Notes: generated from the letters alone by a model not told the origin. A DNA stretch of 64,000 nt from Aphelocoma coerulescens (GCF_041296385.1 NC_091014.1:47944078-48008077), one strand, 5' to 3'. Positions 7,926-21,845 are shown, numbered from the stretch's first letter. Numbers and translations are program-made.

Positions 7926-10900
7926 GAGAAAACCACAAAGCCAGGAGCTCCAGGGACACTCACCATGCGAAAGGCAGGCCAAGTTGAGCACGATACAGTT
8001 AAAACCTTGCTCCCTCTTCCTCTTTCTGCTTGGAACTCACCGCCGCCCAATGCCCCATTTCTGGCTCAAACTAGGTTATGTTTATGGTTACACCTAGTGT
8101 TAGGATTTGAGAAATCCACAAAGCCAGGAGCTCCAGGGATACTCAGCATGCGAAAGGCAGGCCAAGCTTATCGCAGCACAGCCAAAACCTTGCTCCCTCT
8201 TCTTCATTCTTCTTGGAAGTCGCCACAACCCAATGCCTGATTTCTGGCTCAATCTAGGGTTAGGGTTAGGGTTAGGGTTACGCCTAGGGTTAGGCTTGAG
8301 AAAACCACAAAGCCAGGAGCTCCAGGGATACTCCCCATGCGAAAGGCAGGCCAAGCTTATCGCAGCACAGCCAAAACCTTGCTCCCACTTCTTCATTCTT
8401 ATTGGAATTCACCACAGCCCAATGCCCGATTTCTGGCTCAAACTAGGGTTAGGGTTACGCCTAGGGTTAGGCTTGAGAAAACCACAAAGCCAGGAGCTCC
8501 AGGGACACTCACCATGCGAAAGGCAGGCCAAGTTGAGCACGATACAGTTAAAACCTTGCTCCCTCTTCTTCTTTCTGCTTGGAACTCGCCGCCGCCCAAT
8601 GCCCCATTTCTGGCTCAAACTAGGTTATGGTTATGGTTACACCTAGTGTTAGGGTTTGAGAAATCCATAAAACCAGGAGCTCCAGGGATACTCAGCATGC
8701 GAAAGGCAGGCCAAGCTTATCGCAGCACAGCCAAAACCTTGCTCCCACTACTTCATTCTTCTTGGAAGTCGCCACAACCCAATGCCTGATTTCTGGCTCA
8801 ATCTAGGGTTAGGGTTAGGGTTAGGGTTATGCCTAGGGTTAGGCTTGAGAAAACCACAAAGCCAGGAGCTCCAGGGATACTCCCCATGCGAAAGGCAGGC
8901 CAAGCTTATCGCAGCACAGCCAAAACCTTGCTCTCACTTCTTCATTCTTCTTGGGATTCACCACAGCCCAATGCCCGATTTCTGGCTCAAACTAGGGTTA
9001 GGGTTACGCCTAGGGTTAGGCTTGAGAAAACCACAAAGCCAGGAGCTCCAGGGACACTCACCATGCGAAAGGCAGGCCAAGTTGAGCACGATACAGTTAA
9101 AACCTTGCTCCCTCTTCTTCTTTCTGCTTGGAACTCGCTGCCGCCCAATGCCCCATTTCTGGCTCAAAATAGGGTTATGGTCGTGGTTACACCTAGTGTT
9201 AGGGTTTGAGAAATCCACAAAGCCAGGAGCTCCAGGGATACTCAGCATGCGAAAGGCAGGCCAAGCTTATCGCAGCACAAGCAAAACCTTGCTCCCTCTT
9301 CTTCATTCTTCTTGGAACTTGCCACAGCCCAATGCCCGATTTCTGTCTCAATCTAGGGTTAGGGTTACGCCTAGGGTTAGGCTTGAGAAAACCACAAAGC
9401 CAGGAGCTCCAGGGACACTCACCATGCGAAAGGCAGGCCAAGTTGAGCACGATACAGTTAAAACCTTGCTCCCTCTTCTTCTTTCTGCTTGGAACTCGCC
9501 GTCGCCCAATGCCCCATTTCTGGCTCAAACTAGGTTATGGTTATGGTTACACCTAGTGTTAGGGTTTGAGAAATCCACAAAGCCAGGAGCTCCAGGGATA
9601 CTCAGCATGCGAAAGGCAGGCCAAGCTTATCGCAGCACAGCCAAAACCTTGCTCCCACTTCTTCATTCTTCTTGGAAGTCGCCACAACCCAGTGCCTGAT
9701 TTCTGGCTCAATCTAGGGTTAGGGTTAGGGTTAGGGTTATGCCTAGGGTTAGGCTTGAGAAAACCACAAAGCCAGGAGCTCCAGGGATACTCCCCATGCG
9801 AAAGGCAGGCCAAGCTTATCGCAGCACAGCCAAAACCTTGCTCTCACTTCTTCATTCTTCTTGGGATTCACCACAGCCCAATGCCCGATTTCTGGCTCAA
9901 ACTAGGGTTAGGGTTACGCCTAGGGTTAGGCTTGAGAAAACCACAAAGCCAGGAGCTCCAGGGACACTCACCATGCGAAAGGCAGGCCAAGTTGAGCACG
10001 ATACAGTTAAAACCTTGCTCCCTCTTCCTCTTTCTGCTTGGAACTCACCGCCACCCAATGCCCCATTTCTGGCCCAAACTTCGGTTATGTTTATGGTTAC
10101 ACCTAGTGTTAGGATTTGAGAAATCCACAAAGCCAGGAGCTCCAGGGATACTCAGCATGCGAAAGGCAGGCCAAGCTTATCGCAGCACAGCCAAAACCTT
10201 GCTCCCTCTTCTTCATTCTTCTTGGAAGTCGCCACAACCCAATGCCTGATTTCTGGCTCAAACTAGGGTTAGGGTTAGGGTTAGGGTTACGCCTAGGTTA
10301 AGGTTTGAGAAAACCACAAAGCCAGGAGCTCCAGGGACACTCACCATGTGAACGGCAGGCCAAGTTGAGCACGATACAGTTAAAACCTTGCTCCCTCTTC
10401 TTCTTTCTGCTTGGAACTCACCGCCGCCCAATGCCCCATTTCTGGCTCCAACTAGGGTTATGGTCGTGGTTACACCTGGTGTTAGGGTTTGAGAAATCCA
10501 CAAAGCCAGGAGCTCCGGGGATACTCAGCATGTGAAAGGCAGGCCAAGCTTATCGCAGCACAAGCAAAACCTTGCTCCTTCTTCTTCTTTCTGCTTGGAA
10601 CTTGCCACAGCCCAATGCCCGATTTCTGGCTCAAACTAGGGTTAGGGTTAGGGTTAGGGTTACGCCTAGGGTTAGGCTTGAGAAAACCACAAAGCCAGGA
10701 GCTCCAGGGACGCTCACCATGCGAAAGGCAGGCCAAGTTGAGCACGATACAGTTAAAACCTTGCTCCCTCTTCTTCTTTCTGCTTGGAACTCACCGCCGC
10801 CCAATGCCCCATTTCTGGCTCAAACTAGGTTATGGTTATGGTTACACCTAGTGTTAGGGTTTGAGAAATCCACAAAACCAGGAGCTCCAGGGATACTCAG

Positions 10901-11600
10901 AATGCGAAAGGCAGGCCAAGCTTATCGCAGCACAGCCAAAACCTTGCTCCCACTTCTTCATTCTTCTTGGAAGTCGCCACAACCCAATGCCTGATTTCTG
11001 GCCCAACCTAGGGTTAGGGTTAGGGTTAGGGTTACGCCTAGGGTTAGGCTTGAGAAAACCACAAAGCCAGGAGCTCCAGGGATACTCCCCATGCGAAAGG
11101 CAGGCCAAGCTTATCGCAGCACAGCCAAAACCTTGCTCCCACTTCTTCATTCTTATTGGAATTCACCACAGCCCAATGCCCGATTTCTGGCTCAAACTAG
11201 GGTTAGGGTTACGCCTAGGGTTAGGCTTGAGAAAACCACAAAGCCAGGAGCTCGAGGGACACTCGCCACGCGAAAGGCAGGCCAAGTGGAGCACGATACA
11301 GTTAAAACCTTGCTCCCTCTTCTTCTTTCTGCTTGGAACTCGCCGCCGCCCAATGCCCGATTTCTGGCTCAAACTAGGTTATGGTTATGGTTACACCTAG
11401 TGTTAGGATTTGAGAAATCCACAAAGCCAGGAGCTCCAGGGATACTCAGCATGCGAAAGGCAGGCCAAGCTTATCGCAGCACAGCCAAAACCTTGCTCCC
11501 TCTTCTTCATTCTTCTTGGAAGTCGCCACAACCCAATGCCTGATTTCTGGCTCAATCTAGGGTTAGGGTTAGGGTTAGGGTTACGCCTAGGGTTAGGCTT
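7926..11600 (+). repeat. Segment homologous to 589-4263
   Basis: This 3.7-kb segment matches 589-4263 monomer by monomer at an offset of 7,337 bp. A clear difference is G at 8875 versus A at 1538. On the right it continues into the C-C doublet at 11601, which corresponds to 6108 rather than 4264. It therefore preserves the order expected before the 1,844-bp duplication at 2420-6107. Confidence 0.85.
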
Positions 11601-13421
11601 GAGAAAACCACAAAGCCAGGAGCTCCAGGGATACTCCCCATGCGAAAGGCAGGCCAAGCTTATCGCAGCACAGCCAAAACCTTGCTCCCACTTCTTCATT
11701 CTTATTGGAATTCACCACAGCCCAATGCCCGATTTCTGGCTCAAACTAGGGTTAGGGTTACGCCTAGGGTTAGGCTTGAGAAAACCACAAAGCCAGGAGC
11801 TCCAGGGATACTCCCCATGCGAAAGGCAGGCCAAGCTTATCGCAGCACAGCCAAAACCTTGCTCCCACTTCTTCATTCTTATTGGAATTCACCACAGCCC
11901 AATGCCCGATTTCTGGCTCAAACTAGGGTTAGGGTTACGCCTAGGGTTAGGCTTGAGAAAACCACAAAGCCAGGAGCTCCAGGGACACCCACCATGCGAA
12001 AGGCAGGCCAAGTTGAGCACGATACAGTTAAAACCTTGCTCCCTCTTCTTCTTTCTGCTTGGAACTCGCTGCCGCCCAATGCCCCATTTCTGGCTCAAAA
12101 TAGGGTTATGGTCGTGGTTACACCTAGTGTTAGGGTTTGAGAAATCCACAAAGCCAGGAGCTCCGGGGATACTCAGCATGCGAAAGGCAGGCCAAGCTTA
12201 TCGCAGCACAAGCAAAACCTTGCTCCCTCTTCTTCATTCTTCTTGGAACTTGCCACAGCCCAATGCCCGATTTCTGTCTCAATCTAGGGTTAGGGTTACG
12301 CCTAGGGTTAGGCTTGAGAAAACCACAAAGCCAGGAGCTCCAGGGACACTCACCATGCGAAAGGCAGGCCAAGTTGAGCACGATACAGTTAAAACCTTGC
12401 TCCCTCTTCTTCTTTCTGCTTGGAACTCGCCGTCGCCCAATGCCCCATTTCTGGCTCAAACTAGGTTATGGTTATGGTTACACCTAGTGTTAGGGTTTGA
12501 GAAAACCACAAAGCCAGGAGCTCCAGGGATACTCCCCATGCGAAAGGCAGGCCAAGCTTATCGCAGCACAGCCAAAACCTTGCTCCCACTACTTCATTCT
12601 TCTTGGAAGTCGCCACAACCCAATGCCTGATTTCTGGCTCAATCTAGGGTTAGGGTTAGGGTTAGGGTTATGCCTAGGGTTAGGCTTGAGAAAACCACAA
12701 AGCCAGGAGCTCCAGGGATACTCCCCATGCGAAAGGCAGGCCAAGCTTATCGCAGCACAGCCAAAACCTTGCTCTCACTTCTTCATTCTTCTTGGGATTC
12801 ACCACAGCCCAATGCCCGATTTCTGGCTCAAACTAGGGTTAGGGTTACGCCTAGGGTTAGGCTTGAGAAAACCACAAAGCCAGGAGCTCCAGGGACACTC
12901 ACCATGTGAAAGGCAGGCCAAGTTGAGCACGATACAGTTAAAACCTTGCTCCCTCTTCCTCTTTCTGCTTGGAACTCACCGCCACCCAATGCCCCATTTC
13001 TGGCCCAAACTTCGGTTATGTTTATGGTTACACCTAGTGTTAGGATTTGAGAAATCCACAAAGCCAGGAGCTCCAGGGATACTCAGCATGCGAAAGGCAG
13101 GCCAAGCTTATCGCAGCACAGCCAAAACCTTGCTCCCTCTTCTTCATTCTTCTTGGAAGTCGCCACAACCCAATGCCTGATTTCTGGCTCAAACTAGGGT
13201 TAGGGTTAGGGTTAGGGTTACGCCTAGGTTAAGGTTTGAGAAAACCACAAAGCCAGGAGCTCCAGGGACACTCACCATGTGAACGGCAGGCCAAGTTGAG
13301 CACGATACAGTTAAAACCTTGCTCCCTCTTCTTCTTTCTGCTTGGAACTCACCGCCACCCAATGCCCCATTTCTGGCTCAAACTAGGGTTATGGTCGTGG
13401 TTACACCTAGTGTTAGGGTTT

Positions 13422-16400
13422 GAGAAATCCACAAAGCCAGGAGCTCCAGGGATACTCAGCATGTGAAAGGCAGGCCAAGCTTATCGCAGCACAGCCAAAA
13501 CCTTGCTCCCTCTTCTTCATTCTTCTTGGAAGTCGCCACAACCCAATGCCTGATTTCTGGCTCAATCTAGGGTTAGGGTTAGGGTTAGGGTTACGCCTAG
13601 GGTTAGGCTTGAGAAAACCACAAAGCCAGGAGCTCCAGGGATACTCCCCATGCGAAAGGCAGGCCAAGCTTATCGCAGCACAGCCAAAACCTTGCTCCCA
13701 CTTCTTCATTCTTATTGGAATTCACCACAGCCCAATGCCCGATTTCTGGCTCAAACTAGGGTTAGGGTTACGCCTAGGGTTAGGCTTGAGAAAACCACAA
13801 AGCCAGGAGCTCCAGGGATACTCCCCATGCGAAAGGCAGGCCAAGCTTATCGCAGCACAGCCAAAACCTTGCTCCCACTTCTTCATTCTTATTGGAATTC
13901 ACCACAGCCCAATGCCCGATTTCTGGCTCAAACTAGGGTTAGGGTTACGCCTAGGGTTAGGCTTGAGAAAACCACAAAGCCAGGAGCTCCAGGGACACTC
14001 ACCATGCGAAAGGCAGGCCAAGTTGAGCACGATACAGTTAAAACCTTGCTCCTTCTTCTTCTTTCTGCTTGGAACTTGCCACAGCCCAATGCCCGATTTC
14101 TGGCTCAAACTAGGGTTAGGGTTAGGGTTAGGGTTACGCCTAGGGTTAGGCTTGAGAAAACCACAAAGCCAGGAGCTCCAGGGACGCTCACCATGCGAAA
14201 GGCAGGCCAAGTTGAGCACGATACAGTTAAAACCTTGCTCCCTCTTCTTCTTTCTGCTTGGAACTCACCGCCGCCCAATGCCCCATTTCTGGCTCAAACT
14301 AGGTTATGGTTATGGTTACACCTAGTGTTAGGGTTTGAGAAATCCACAAAACCAGGAGCTCCAGGGATACTCAGAATGCGAAAGGCAGGCCAAGCTTATC
14401 GCAGCACAGCCAAAACCTTGCTCCCACTTCTTCATTCTTCTTGGAAGTCGCCACAACCCAATGCCTGATTTCTGGCCCAACCTAGGGTTAGGGTTAGGGT
14501 TAGGGTTACGCCTAGGGTTAGGCTTGAGAAAACCACAAAGCCAGGAGCTCCAGGGATACTCCCCATGCGAAAGGCAGGCCAAGCTTATCGCAGCACAGCC
14601 AAAACCTTGCTCCCACTTCTTCATTCTTATTGGAATTCACCACAGCCCAATGCCCGATTTCTGGCTCAAACTAGGGTTAGGGTTACGCCTAGGGTTAGGC
14701 TTGAGAAAACCACAAAGCCAGGAGCTCGAGGGACACTCGCCACGCGAAAGGCAGGCCAAGTGGAGCACGATACAGTTAAAACCTTGCTCCCTCTTCTTCT
14801 TTCTGCTTGGAACTCGCCGCCGCCCAATGCCCGATTTCTGGCTCAAACTAGGTTATGGTTATGGTTACACCTAGTGTTAGGATTTGAGAAATCCACAAAG
14901 CCAGGAGCTCCAGGGATACTCAGCATGCGAAAGGCAGGCCAAGCTTATCGCAGCACAGCCAAAACCTTGCTCCCTCTTCTTCATTCTTCTTGGAAGTCGC
15001 CACAACCCAATGCCTGATTTCTGGCTCAATCTAGGGTTAGGGTTAGGGTTAGGGTTACGCCTAGGGTTAGGCTTGAGAAAACCACAAAGCCAGGAGCTCC
15101 AGGGATACTCCCCATGCGAAAGGCAGGCCAAGCTTATCGCAGCACAGCCAAAACCTTGCTCCCACTTCTTCATTCTTATTGGAATTCACCACAGCCCAAT
15201 GCCCGATTTCTGGCTCAAACTAGGGTTAGGGTTACGCCTAGGGTTAGGCTTGAGAAAACCACAAAGCCAGGAGCTCCAGGGATACTCCCCATGCGAAAGG
15301 CAGGCCAAGCTTATCGCAGCACAGCCAAAACCTTGCTCCCACTTCTTCATTCTTATTGGAATTCACCACAGCCCAATGCCCGATTTCTGGCTCAAACTAG
15401 GGTTAGGGTTACGCCTAGGGTTAGGCTTGAGAAAACCACAAAGCCAGGAGCTCCAGGGACACTCACCATGCGAAAGGCAGGCCAAGTTGAGCACGATACA
15501 GTTAAAACCTTGCTCCCTCTTCCTCTTTCTGCTTGGAACTCGCCGCCGCCCAATGCCCCATTTCTGGCTCAAACTAGGTTATGTTTATGGTTACACCTAG
15601 TGTTAGGATTTGAGAAATCCACAAAGCCAGGAGCTCCAGGGATACTCAGCATGCGAAAGGCAGGCCAAGCTTATCGCAGCACAGCCAAAACCTTGCTCCC
15701 TCTTCTTCATTCTTCTTGGAAGTCGCCACAACCCAATGCCTGATTTCTGGCTCAATCTAGGGTTAGGGTTAGGGTTAGGGTTACGCCTAGGGTTAGGCTT
15801 GAGAAAACCACAAAGCCAGGAGCTCCAGGGATACTCCCCATGCGAAAGGCAGGCCAAGCTTATCGCAGCACAGCCAAAACCTTGCTCCCACTTCTTCATT
15901 CTTATTGGAATTCACCACAGCCCAATGCCCGATTTCTGGCTCAAACTAGGGTTAGGGTTACGCCTAGGGTTAGGCTTGAGAAAACCACAAAGCCAGGAGC
16001 TCCAGGGACACTCACCATGCGAAAGGCAGGCCAAGTTGAGCACGATACAGTTAAAACCTTGCTCCCTCTTCTTCTTTCTGCTTGGAACTCGCCGCCGCCC
16101 AATGCCCCATTTCTGGCTCAAACTAGGTTATGGTTATGGTTACACCTAGTGTTAGGGTTTGAGAAATCCATAAAACCAGGAGCTCCAGGGATACTCAGCA
16201 TGCGAAAGGCAGGCCAAGCTTATCGCAGCACAGCCAAAACCTTGCTCCCACTACTTCATTCTTCTTGGAAGTCGCCACAACCCAATGCCTGATTTCTGGC
16301 TCAATCTAGGGTTAGGGTTAGGGTTAGGGTTATGCCTAGGGTTAGGCTTGAGAAAACCACAAAGCCAGGAGCTCCAGGGATACTCCCCATGCGAAAGGCA

Positions 16401-19400
16401 GGCCAAGCTTATCGCAGCACAGCCAAAACCTTGCTCTCACTTCTTCATTCTTCTTGGGATTCACCACAGCCCAATGCCCGATTTCTGGCTCAAACTAGGG
16501 TTAGGGTTACGCCTAGGGTTAGGCTTGAGAAAACCACAAAGCCAGGAGCTCCAGGGACACTCACCATGCGAAAGGCAGGCCAAGTTGAGCACGATACAGT
16601 TAAAACCTTGCTCCCTCTTCTTCTTTCTGCTTGGAACTCGCTGCCGCCCAATGCCCCATTTCTGGCTCAAAATAGGGTTATGGTCGTGGTTACACCTAGT
16701 GTTAGGGTTTGAGAAATCCACAAAGCCAGGAGCTCCGGGGATACTCAGCATGCGAAAGGCAGGCCAAGCTTATCGCAGCACAAGCAAAACCTTGCTCCCT
16801 CTTCTTCATTCTTCTTGGAACTTGCCACAGCCCAATGCCCGATTTCTGTCTCAATCTAGGGTTAGGGTTACGCCTAGGGTTAGGCTTGAGAAAACCACAA
16901 AGCCAGGAGCTCCAGGGACACTCACCATGCGAAAGGCAGGCCAAGTTGAGCACGATACAGTTAAAACCTTGCTCCCTCTTCTTCTTTCTGCTTGGAACTC
17001 GCCGTCGCCCAATGCCCCATTTCTGGCTCAAACTAGGTTATGGTTATGGTTACACCTAGTGTTAGGGTTTGAGAAATCCACAAAGCCAGGAGCTCCAGGG
17101 ATACTCAGCATGCGAAAGGCAGGCCAAGCTTATCGCAGCACAGCCAAAACCTTGCTCCCACTTCTTCATTCTTCTTGGAAGTCGCCACAACCCAGTGCCT
17201 GATTTCTGGCTCAATCTAGGGTTAGGGTTAGGGTTAGGGTTATGCCTAGGGTTAGGCTTGAGAAAACCACAAAGCCAGGAGCTCCAGGGATACTCCCCAT
17301 GCGAAAGGCAGGCCAAGCTTATCGCAGCACAGCCAAAACCTTGCTCTCACTTCTTCATTCTTCTTGGGATTCACCACAGCCCAATGCCCGATTTCTGGCT
17401 CAAACTAGGGTTAGGGTTACGCCTAGGGTTAGGCTTGAGAAAACCACAAAGCCAGGAGCTCCAGGGACACTCACCATGCGAAAGGCAGGCCAAGTTGAGC
17501 ACGATACAGTTAAAACCTTGCTCCCTCTTCCTCTTTCTGCTTGGAACTCACCGCCACCCAATGCCCCATTTCTGGCCCAAACTTCGGTTATGTTTATGGT
17601 TACACCTAGTGTTAGGATTTGAGAAATCCACAAAGCCAGGAGCTCCAGGGATACTCAGCATGCGAAAGGCAGGCCAAGCTTATCGCAGCACAGCCAAAAC
17701 CTTGCTCCCTCTTCTTCATTCTTCTTGGAAGTCGCCACAACCCAATGCCTGATTTCTGGCTCAAACTAGGGTTAGGGTTAGGGTTAGGGTTACGCCTAGG
17801 TTAAGGTTTGAGAAAACCACAAAGCCAGGAGCTCCAGGGACACTCACCATGTGAACGGCAGGCCAAGTTGAGCACGATACAGTTAAAACCTTGCTCCCTC
17901 TTCTTCTTTCTGCTTGGAACTCACCGCCGCCCAATGCCCCATTTCTGGCTCCAACTAGGGTTATGGTCGTGGTTACACCTGGTGTTAGGGTTTGAGAAAT
18001 CCACAAAGCCAGGAGCTCCGGGGATACTCAGCATGTGAAAGGCAGGCCAAGCTTATCGCAGCACAAGCAAAACCTTGCTCCTTCTTCTTCTTTCTGCTTG
18101 GAACTTGCCACAGCCCAATGCCCGATTTCTGGCTCAAACTAGGGTTAGGGTTAGGGTTAGGGTTACGCCTAGGGTTAGGCTTGAGAAAACCACAAAGCCA
18201 GGAGCTCCAGGGACGCTCACCATGCGAAAGGCAGGCCAAGTTGAGCACGATACAGTTAAAACCTTGCTCCCTCTTCTTCTTTCTGCTTGGAACTCACCGC
18301 CGCCCAATGCCCCATTTCTGGCTCAAACTAGGTTATGGTTATGGTTACACCTAGTGTTAGGGTTTGAGAAATCCACAAAACCAGGAGCTCCAGGGATACT
18401 CAGAATGCGAAAGGCAGGCCAAGCTTATCGCAGCACAGCCAAAACCTTGCTCCCACTTCTTCATTCTTCTTGGAAGTCGCCACAACCCAATGCCTGATTT
18501 CTGGCCCAACCTAGGGTTAGGGTTAGGGTTAGGGTTACGCCTAGGGTTAGGCTTGAGAAAACCACAAAGCCAGGAGCTCCAGGGATACTCCCCATGCGAA
18601 AGGCAGGCCAAGCTTATCGCAGCACAGCCAAAACCTTGCTCCCACTTCTTCATTCTTATTGGAATTCACCACAGCCCAATGCCCGATTTCTGGCTCAAAC
18701 TAGGGTTAGGGTTACGCCTAGGGTTAGGCTTGAGAAAACCACAAAGCCAGGAGCTCGAGGGACACTCGCCACGCGAAAGGCAGGCCAAGTGGAGCACGAT
18801 ACAGTTAAAACCTTGCTCCCTCTTCTTCTTTCTGCTTGGAACTCGCCGCCGCCCAATGCCCGATTTCTGGCTCAAACTAGGTTATGGTTATGGTTACACC
18901 TAGTGTTAGGATTTGAGAAATCCACAAAGCCAGGAGCTCCAGGGATACTCAGCATGCGAAAGGCAGGCCAAGCTTATCGCAGCACAGCCAAAACCTTGCT
19001 CCCTCTTCTTCATTCTTCTTGGAAGTCGCCACAACCCAATGCCTGATTTCTGGCTCAATCTAGGGTTAGGGTTAGGGTTAGGGTTACGCCTAGGGTTAGG
19101 CTTGAGAAAACCACAAAGCCAGGAGCTCCAGGGATACTCCCCATGCGAAAGGCAGGCCAAGCTTATCGCAGCACAGCCAAAACCTTGCTCCCACTTCTTC
19201 ATTCTTATTGGAATTCACCACAGCCCAATGCCCGATTTCTGGCTCAAACTAGGGTTAGGGTTACGCCTAGGGTTAGGCTTGAGAAAACCACAAAGCCAGG
19301 AGCTCCAGGGATACTCCCCATGCGAAAGGCAGGCCAAGCTTATCGCAGCACAGCCAAAACCTTGCTCCCACTTCTTCATTCTTATTGGAATTCACCACAG

Positions 19401-20924
19401 CCCAATGCCCGATTTCTGGCTCAAACTAGGGTTAGGGTTACGCCTAGGGTTAGGCTTGAGAAAACCACAAAGCCAGGAGCTCCAGGGACACCCACCATGC
19501 GAAAGGCAGGCCAAGTTGAGCACGATACAGTTAAAACCTTGCTCCCTCTTCTTCTTTCTGCTTGGAACTCGCTGCCGCCCAATGCCCCATTTCTGGCTCA
19601 AAATAGGGTTATGGTCGTGGTTACACCTAGTGTTAGGGTTTGAGAAATCCACAAAGCCAGGAGCTCCGGGGATACTCAGCATGCGAAAGGCAGGCCAAGC
19701 TTATCGCAGCACAAGCAAAACCTTGCTCCCTCTTCTTCATTCTTCTTGGAACTTGCCACAGCCCAATGCCCGATTTCTGTCTCAATCTAGGGTTAGGGTT
19801 ACGCCTAGGGTTAGGCTTGAGAAAACCACAAAGCCAGGAGCTCCAGGGACACTCACCATGCGAAAGGCAGGCCAAGTTGAGCACGATACAGTTAAAACCT
19901 TGCTCCCTCTTCTTCTTTCTGCTTGGAACTCGCCGTCGCCCAATGCCCCATTTCTGGCTCAAACTAGGTTATGGTTATGGTTACACCTAGTGTTAGGGTT
20001 TGAGAAAACCACAAAGCCAGGAGCTCCAGGGATACTCCCCATGCGAAAGGCAGGCCAAGCTTATCGCAGCACAGCCAAAACCTTGCTCCCACTACTTCAT
20101 TCTTCTTGGAAGTCGCCACAACCCAATGCCTGATTTCTGGCTCAATCTAGGGTTAGGGTTAGGGTTAGGGTTATGCCTAGGGTTAGGCTTGAGAAAACCA
20201 CAAAGCCAGGAGCTCCAGGGATACTCCCCATGCGAAAGGCAGGCCAAGCTTATCGCAGCACAGCCAAAACCTTGCTCTCACTTCTTCATTCTTCTTGGGA
20301 TTCACCACAGCCCAATGCCCGATTTCTGGCTCAAACTAGGGTTAGGGTTACGCCTAGGGTTAGGCTTGAGAAAACCACAAAGCCAGGAGCTCCAGGGACA
20401 CTCACCATGTGAAAGGCAGGCCAAGTTGAGCACGATACAGTTAAAACCTTGCTCCCTCTTCCTCTTTCTGCTTGGAACTCACCGCCACCCAATGCCCCAT
20501 TTCTGGCCCAAACTTCGGTTATGTTTATGGTTACACCTAGTGTTAGGATTTGAGAAATCCACAAAGCCAGGAGCTCCAGGGATACTCAGCATGCGAAAGG
20601 CAGGCCAAGCTTATCGCAGCACAGCCAAAACCTTGCTCCCTCTTCTTCATTCTTCTTGGAAGTCGCCACAACCCAATGCCTGATTTCTGGCTCAAACTAG
20701 GGTTAGGGTTAGGGTTAGGGTTACGCCTAGGTTAAGGTTTGAGAAAACCACAAAGCCAGGAGCTCCAGGGACACTCACCATGTGAACGGCAGGCCAAGTT
20801 GAGCACGATACAGTTAAAACCTTGCTCCCTCTTCTTCTTTCTGCTTGGAACTCACCGCCACCCAATGCCCCATTTCTGGCTCAAACTAGGGTTATGGTCG
20901 TGGTTACACCTAGTGTTAGGGTTT
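13422..20924 (+). repeat. 7,503-bp block of 41 monomers, copy 2
   Basis: Directly adjacent to copy 1. Its first monomer is hybrid: ATGTG at 13461-13465, as in the B' monomers that follow an A184, then GCACAGCC from 13489, as in the B at 5919. The exchange point therefore lies at about 13465-13493. The right end meets a B' at 20925, where copy 1 met this hybrid B. Confidence 0.93.
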
Positions 20925-21473
20925 GAGAAATCCACAAAGCCAGGAGCTCCGGGGATACTCAGCATGTGAAAGGCAGGCCAAGCTTATCGCAGCACAAGCA
21001 AAACCTTGCTCCTTCTTCTTCTTTCTGCTTGGAACTTGCCACAGCCCAATGCCCGATTTCTGGCTCAAACTAGGGTTAGGGTTAGGGTTAGGGTTACGCC
21101 TAGGGTTAGGCTTGAGAAAACCACAAAGCCAGGAGCTCCAGGGACGCTCACCATGCGAAAGGCAGGCCAAGTTGAGCACGATACAGTTAAAACCTTGCTC
21201 CCTCTTCTTCTTTCTGCTTGGAACTCACCGCCGCCCAATGCCCCATTTCTGGCTCAAACTAGGTTATGGTTATGGTTACACCTAGTGTTAGGGTTTGAGA
21301 AATCCACAAAGCCAGGAGCTCCAGGGATACTCAGAATGCGAAAGGCAGGCCAAGCTTATCGCAGCACAGCCAAAACCTTGCTCCCACTTCTTCATTCTTC
21401 TTGGAAGTCGCCACAACTCAATGCCCGATTTCTGGCTCAAACTAGGGTTAGGGTTACGCCTAGGGTTAGGCTT
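15978..21473 (+). repeat. 5,496-bp block of 30 monomers, copy 1
   Basis: Thirty monomers from the A at 15978 to the B177 at 21297 are repeated immediately downstream. Copy 1 combines the end of the second 7.5-kb block (15978-20924) with three further monomers (20925-21473). It shares G at 16737 with copy 2 (22233), whereas the 7.5-kb copy 1 has A at 9234. The one difference from copy 2 that I located is G at 20951 versus A at 26447. Confidence 0.92.
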
Positions 21474-21845
21474 GAGAAAACCACAAAGCCAGGAGCTCCA
21501 GGGACACTCACCATGCGAAAGGCAGGCCAAGTTGAGCACGATACAGTTAAAACCTTGCTCCCTCTTCTTCTTTCTGCTTGGAACTCGCCGCCGCCCAATG
21601 CCCCATTTCTGGCTCAAACTAGGTTATGGTTATGGTTACACCTAGTGTTAGGGTTTGAGAAATCCATAAAACCAGGAGCTCCAGGGATACTCAGCATGCG
21701 AAAGGCAGGCCAAGCTTATCGCAGCACAGCCAAAACCTTGCTCCCACTACTTCATTCTTCTTGGAAGTCGCCACAACCCAATGCCTGATTTCTGGCTCAA
21801 TCTAGGGTTAGGGTTAGGGTTAGGGTTATGCCTAGGGTTAGGCTT
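20191..21845 (+). repeat. First 1,655-bp nine-monomer unit
   Basis: Order: C, A184 (CTTCGG), B, A184 (TCGTGG), B', A, B177, A, B with starts 20191, 20368, 20552, 20741, 20925, 21114, 21297, 21474 and 21657. This is the left-most occurrence of the unit that dominates the right half of the window. The B177 at 21297 is new: a B front (CAGAATGCG) joined to a C back with short linker, plus a private T at 21418. Confidence 0.9.

Larger units (their letters stand above)
5919..13421 (+). repeat. 7,503-bp block of 41 monomers, copy 1
   Basis: Forty-one monomers from the B at 5919 to the A184 ending at 13421 are repeated in the same order 7,503 bp downstream. Differences I could place are T at 6668 (A at 14171), A at 8039 (G at 15542) and A at 9234 (G at 16737). 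The block includes two C-C doublets at 6108 and 7572, another at 11601, two CTCGAG-bearing A* monomers at 7200 and 11229, and a segment at 7926-11600 homologous to 589-4263. Confidence 0.93.
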
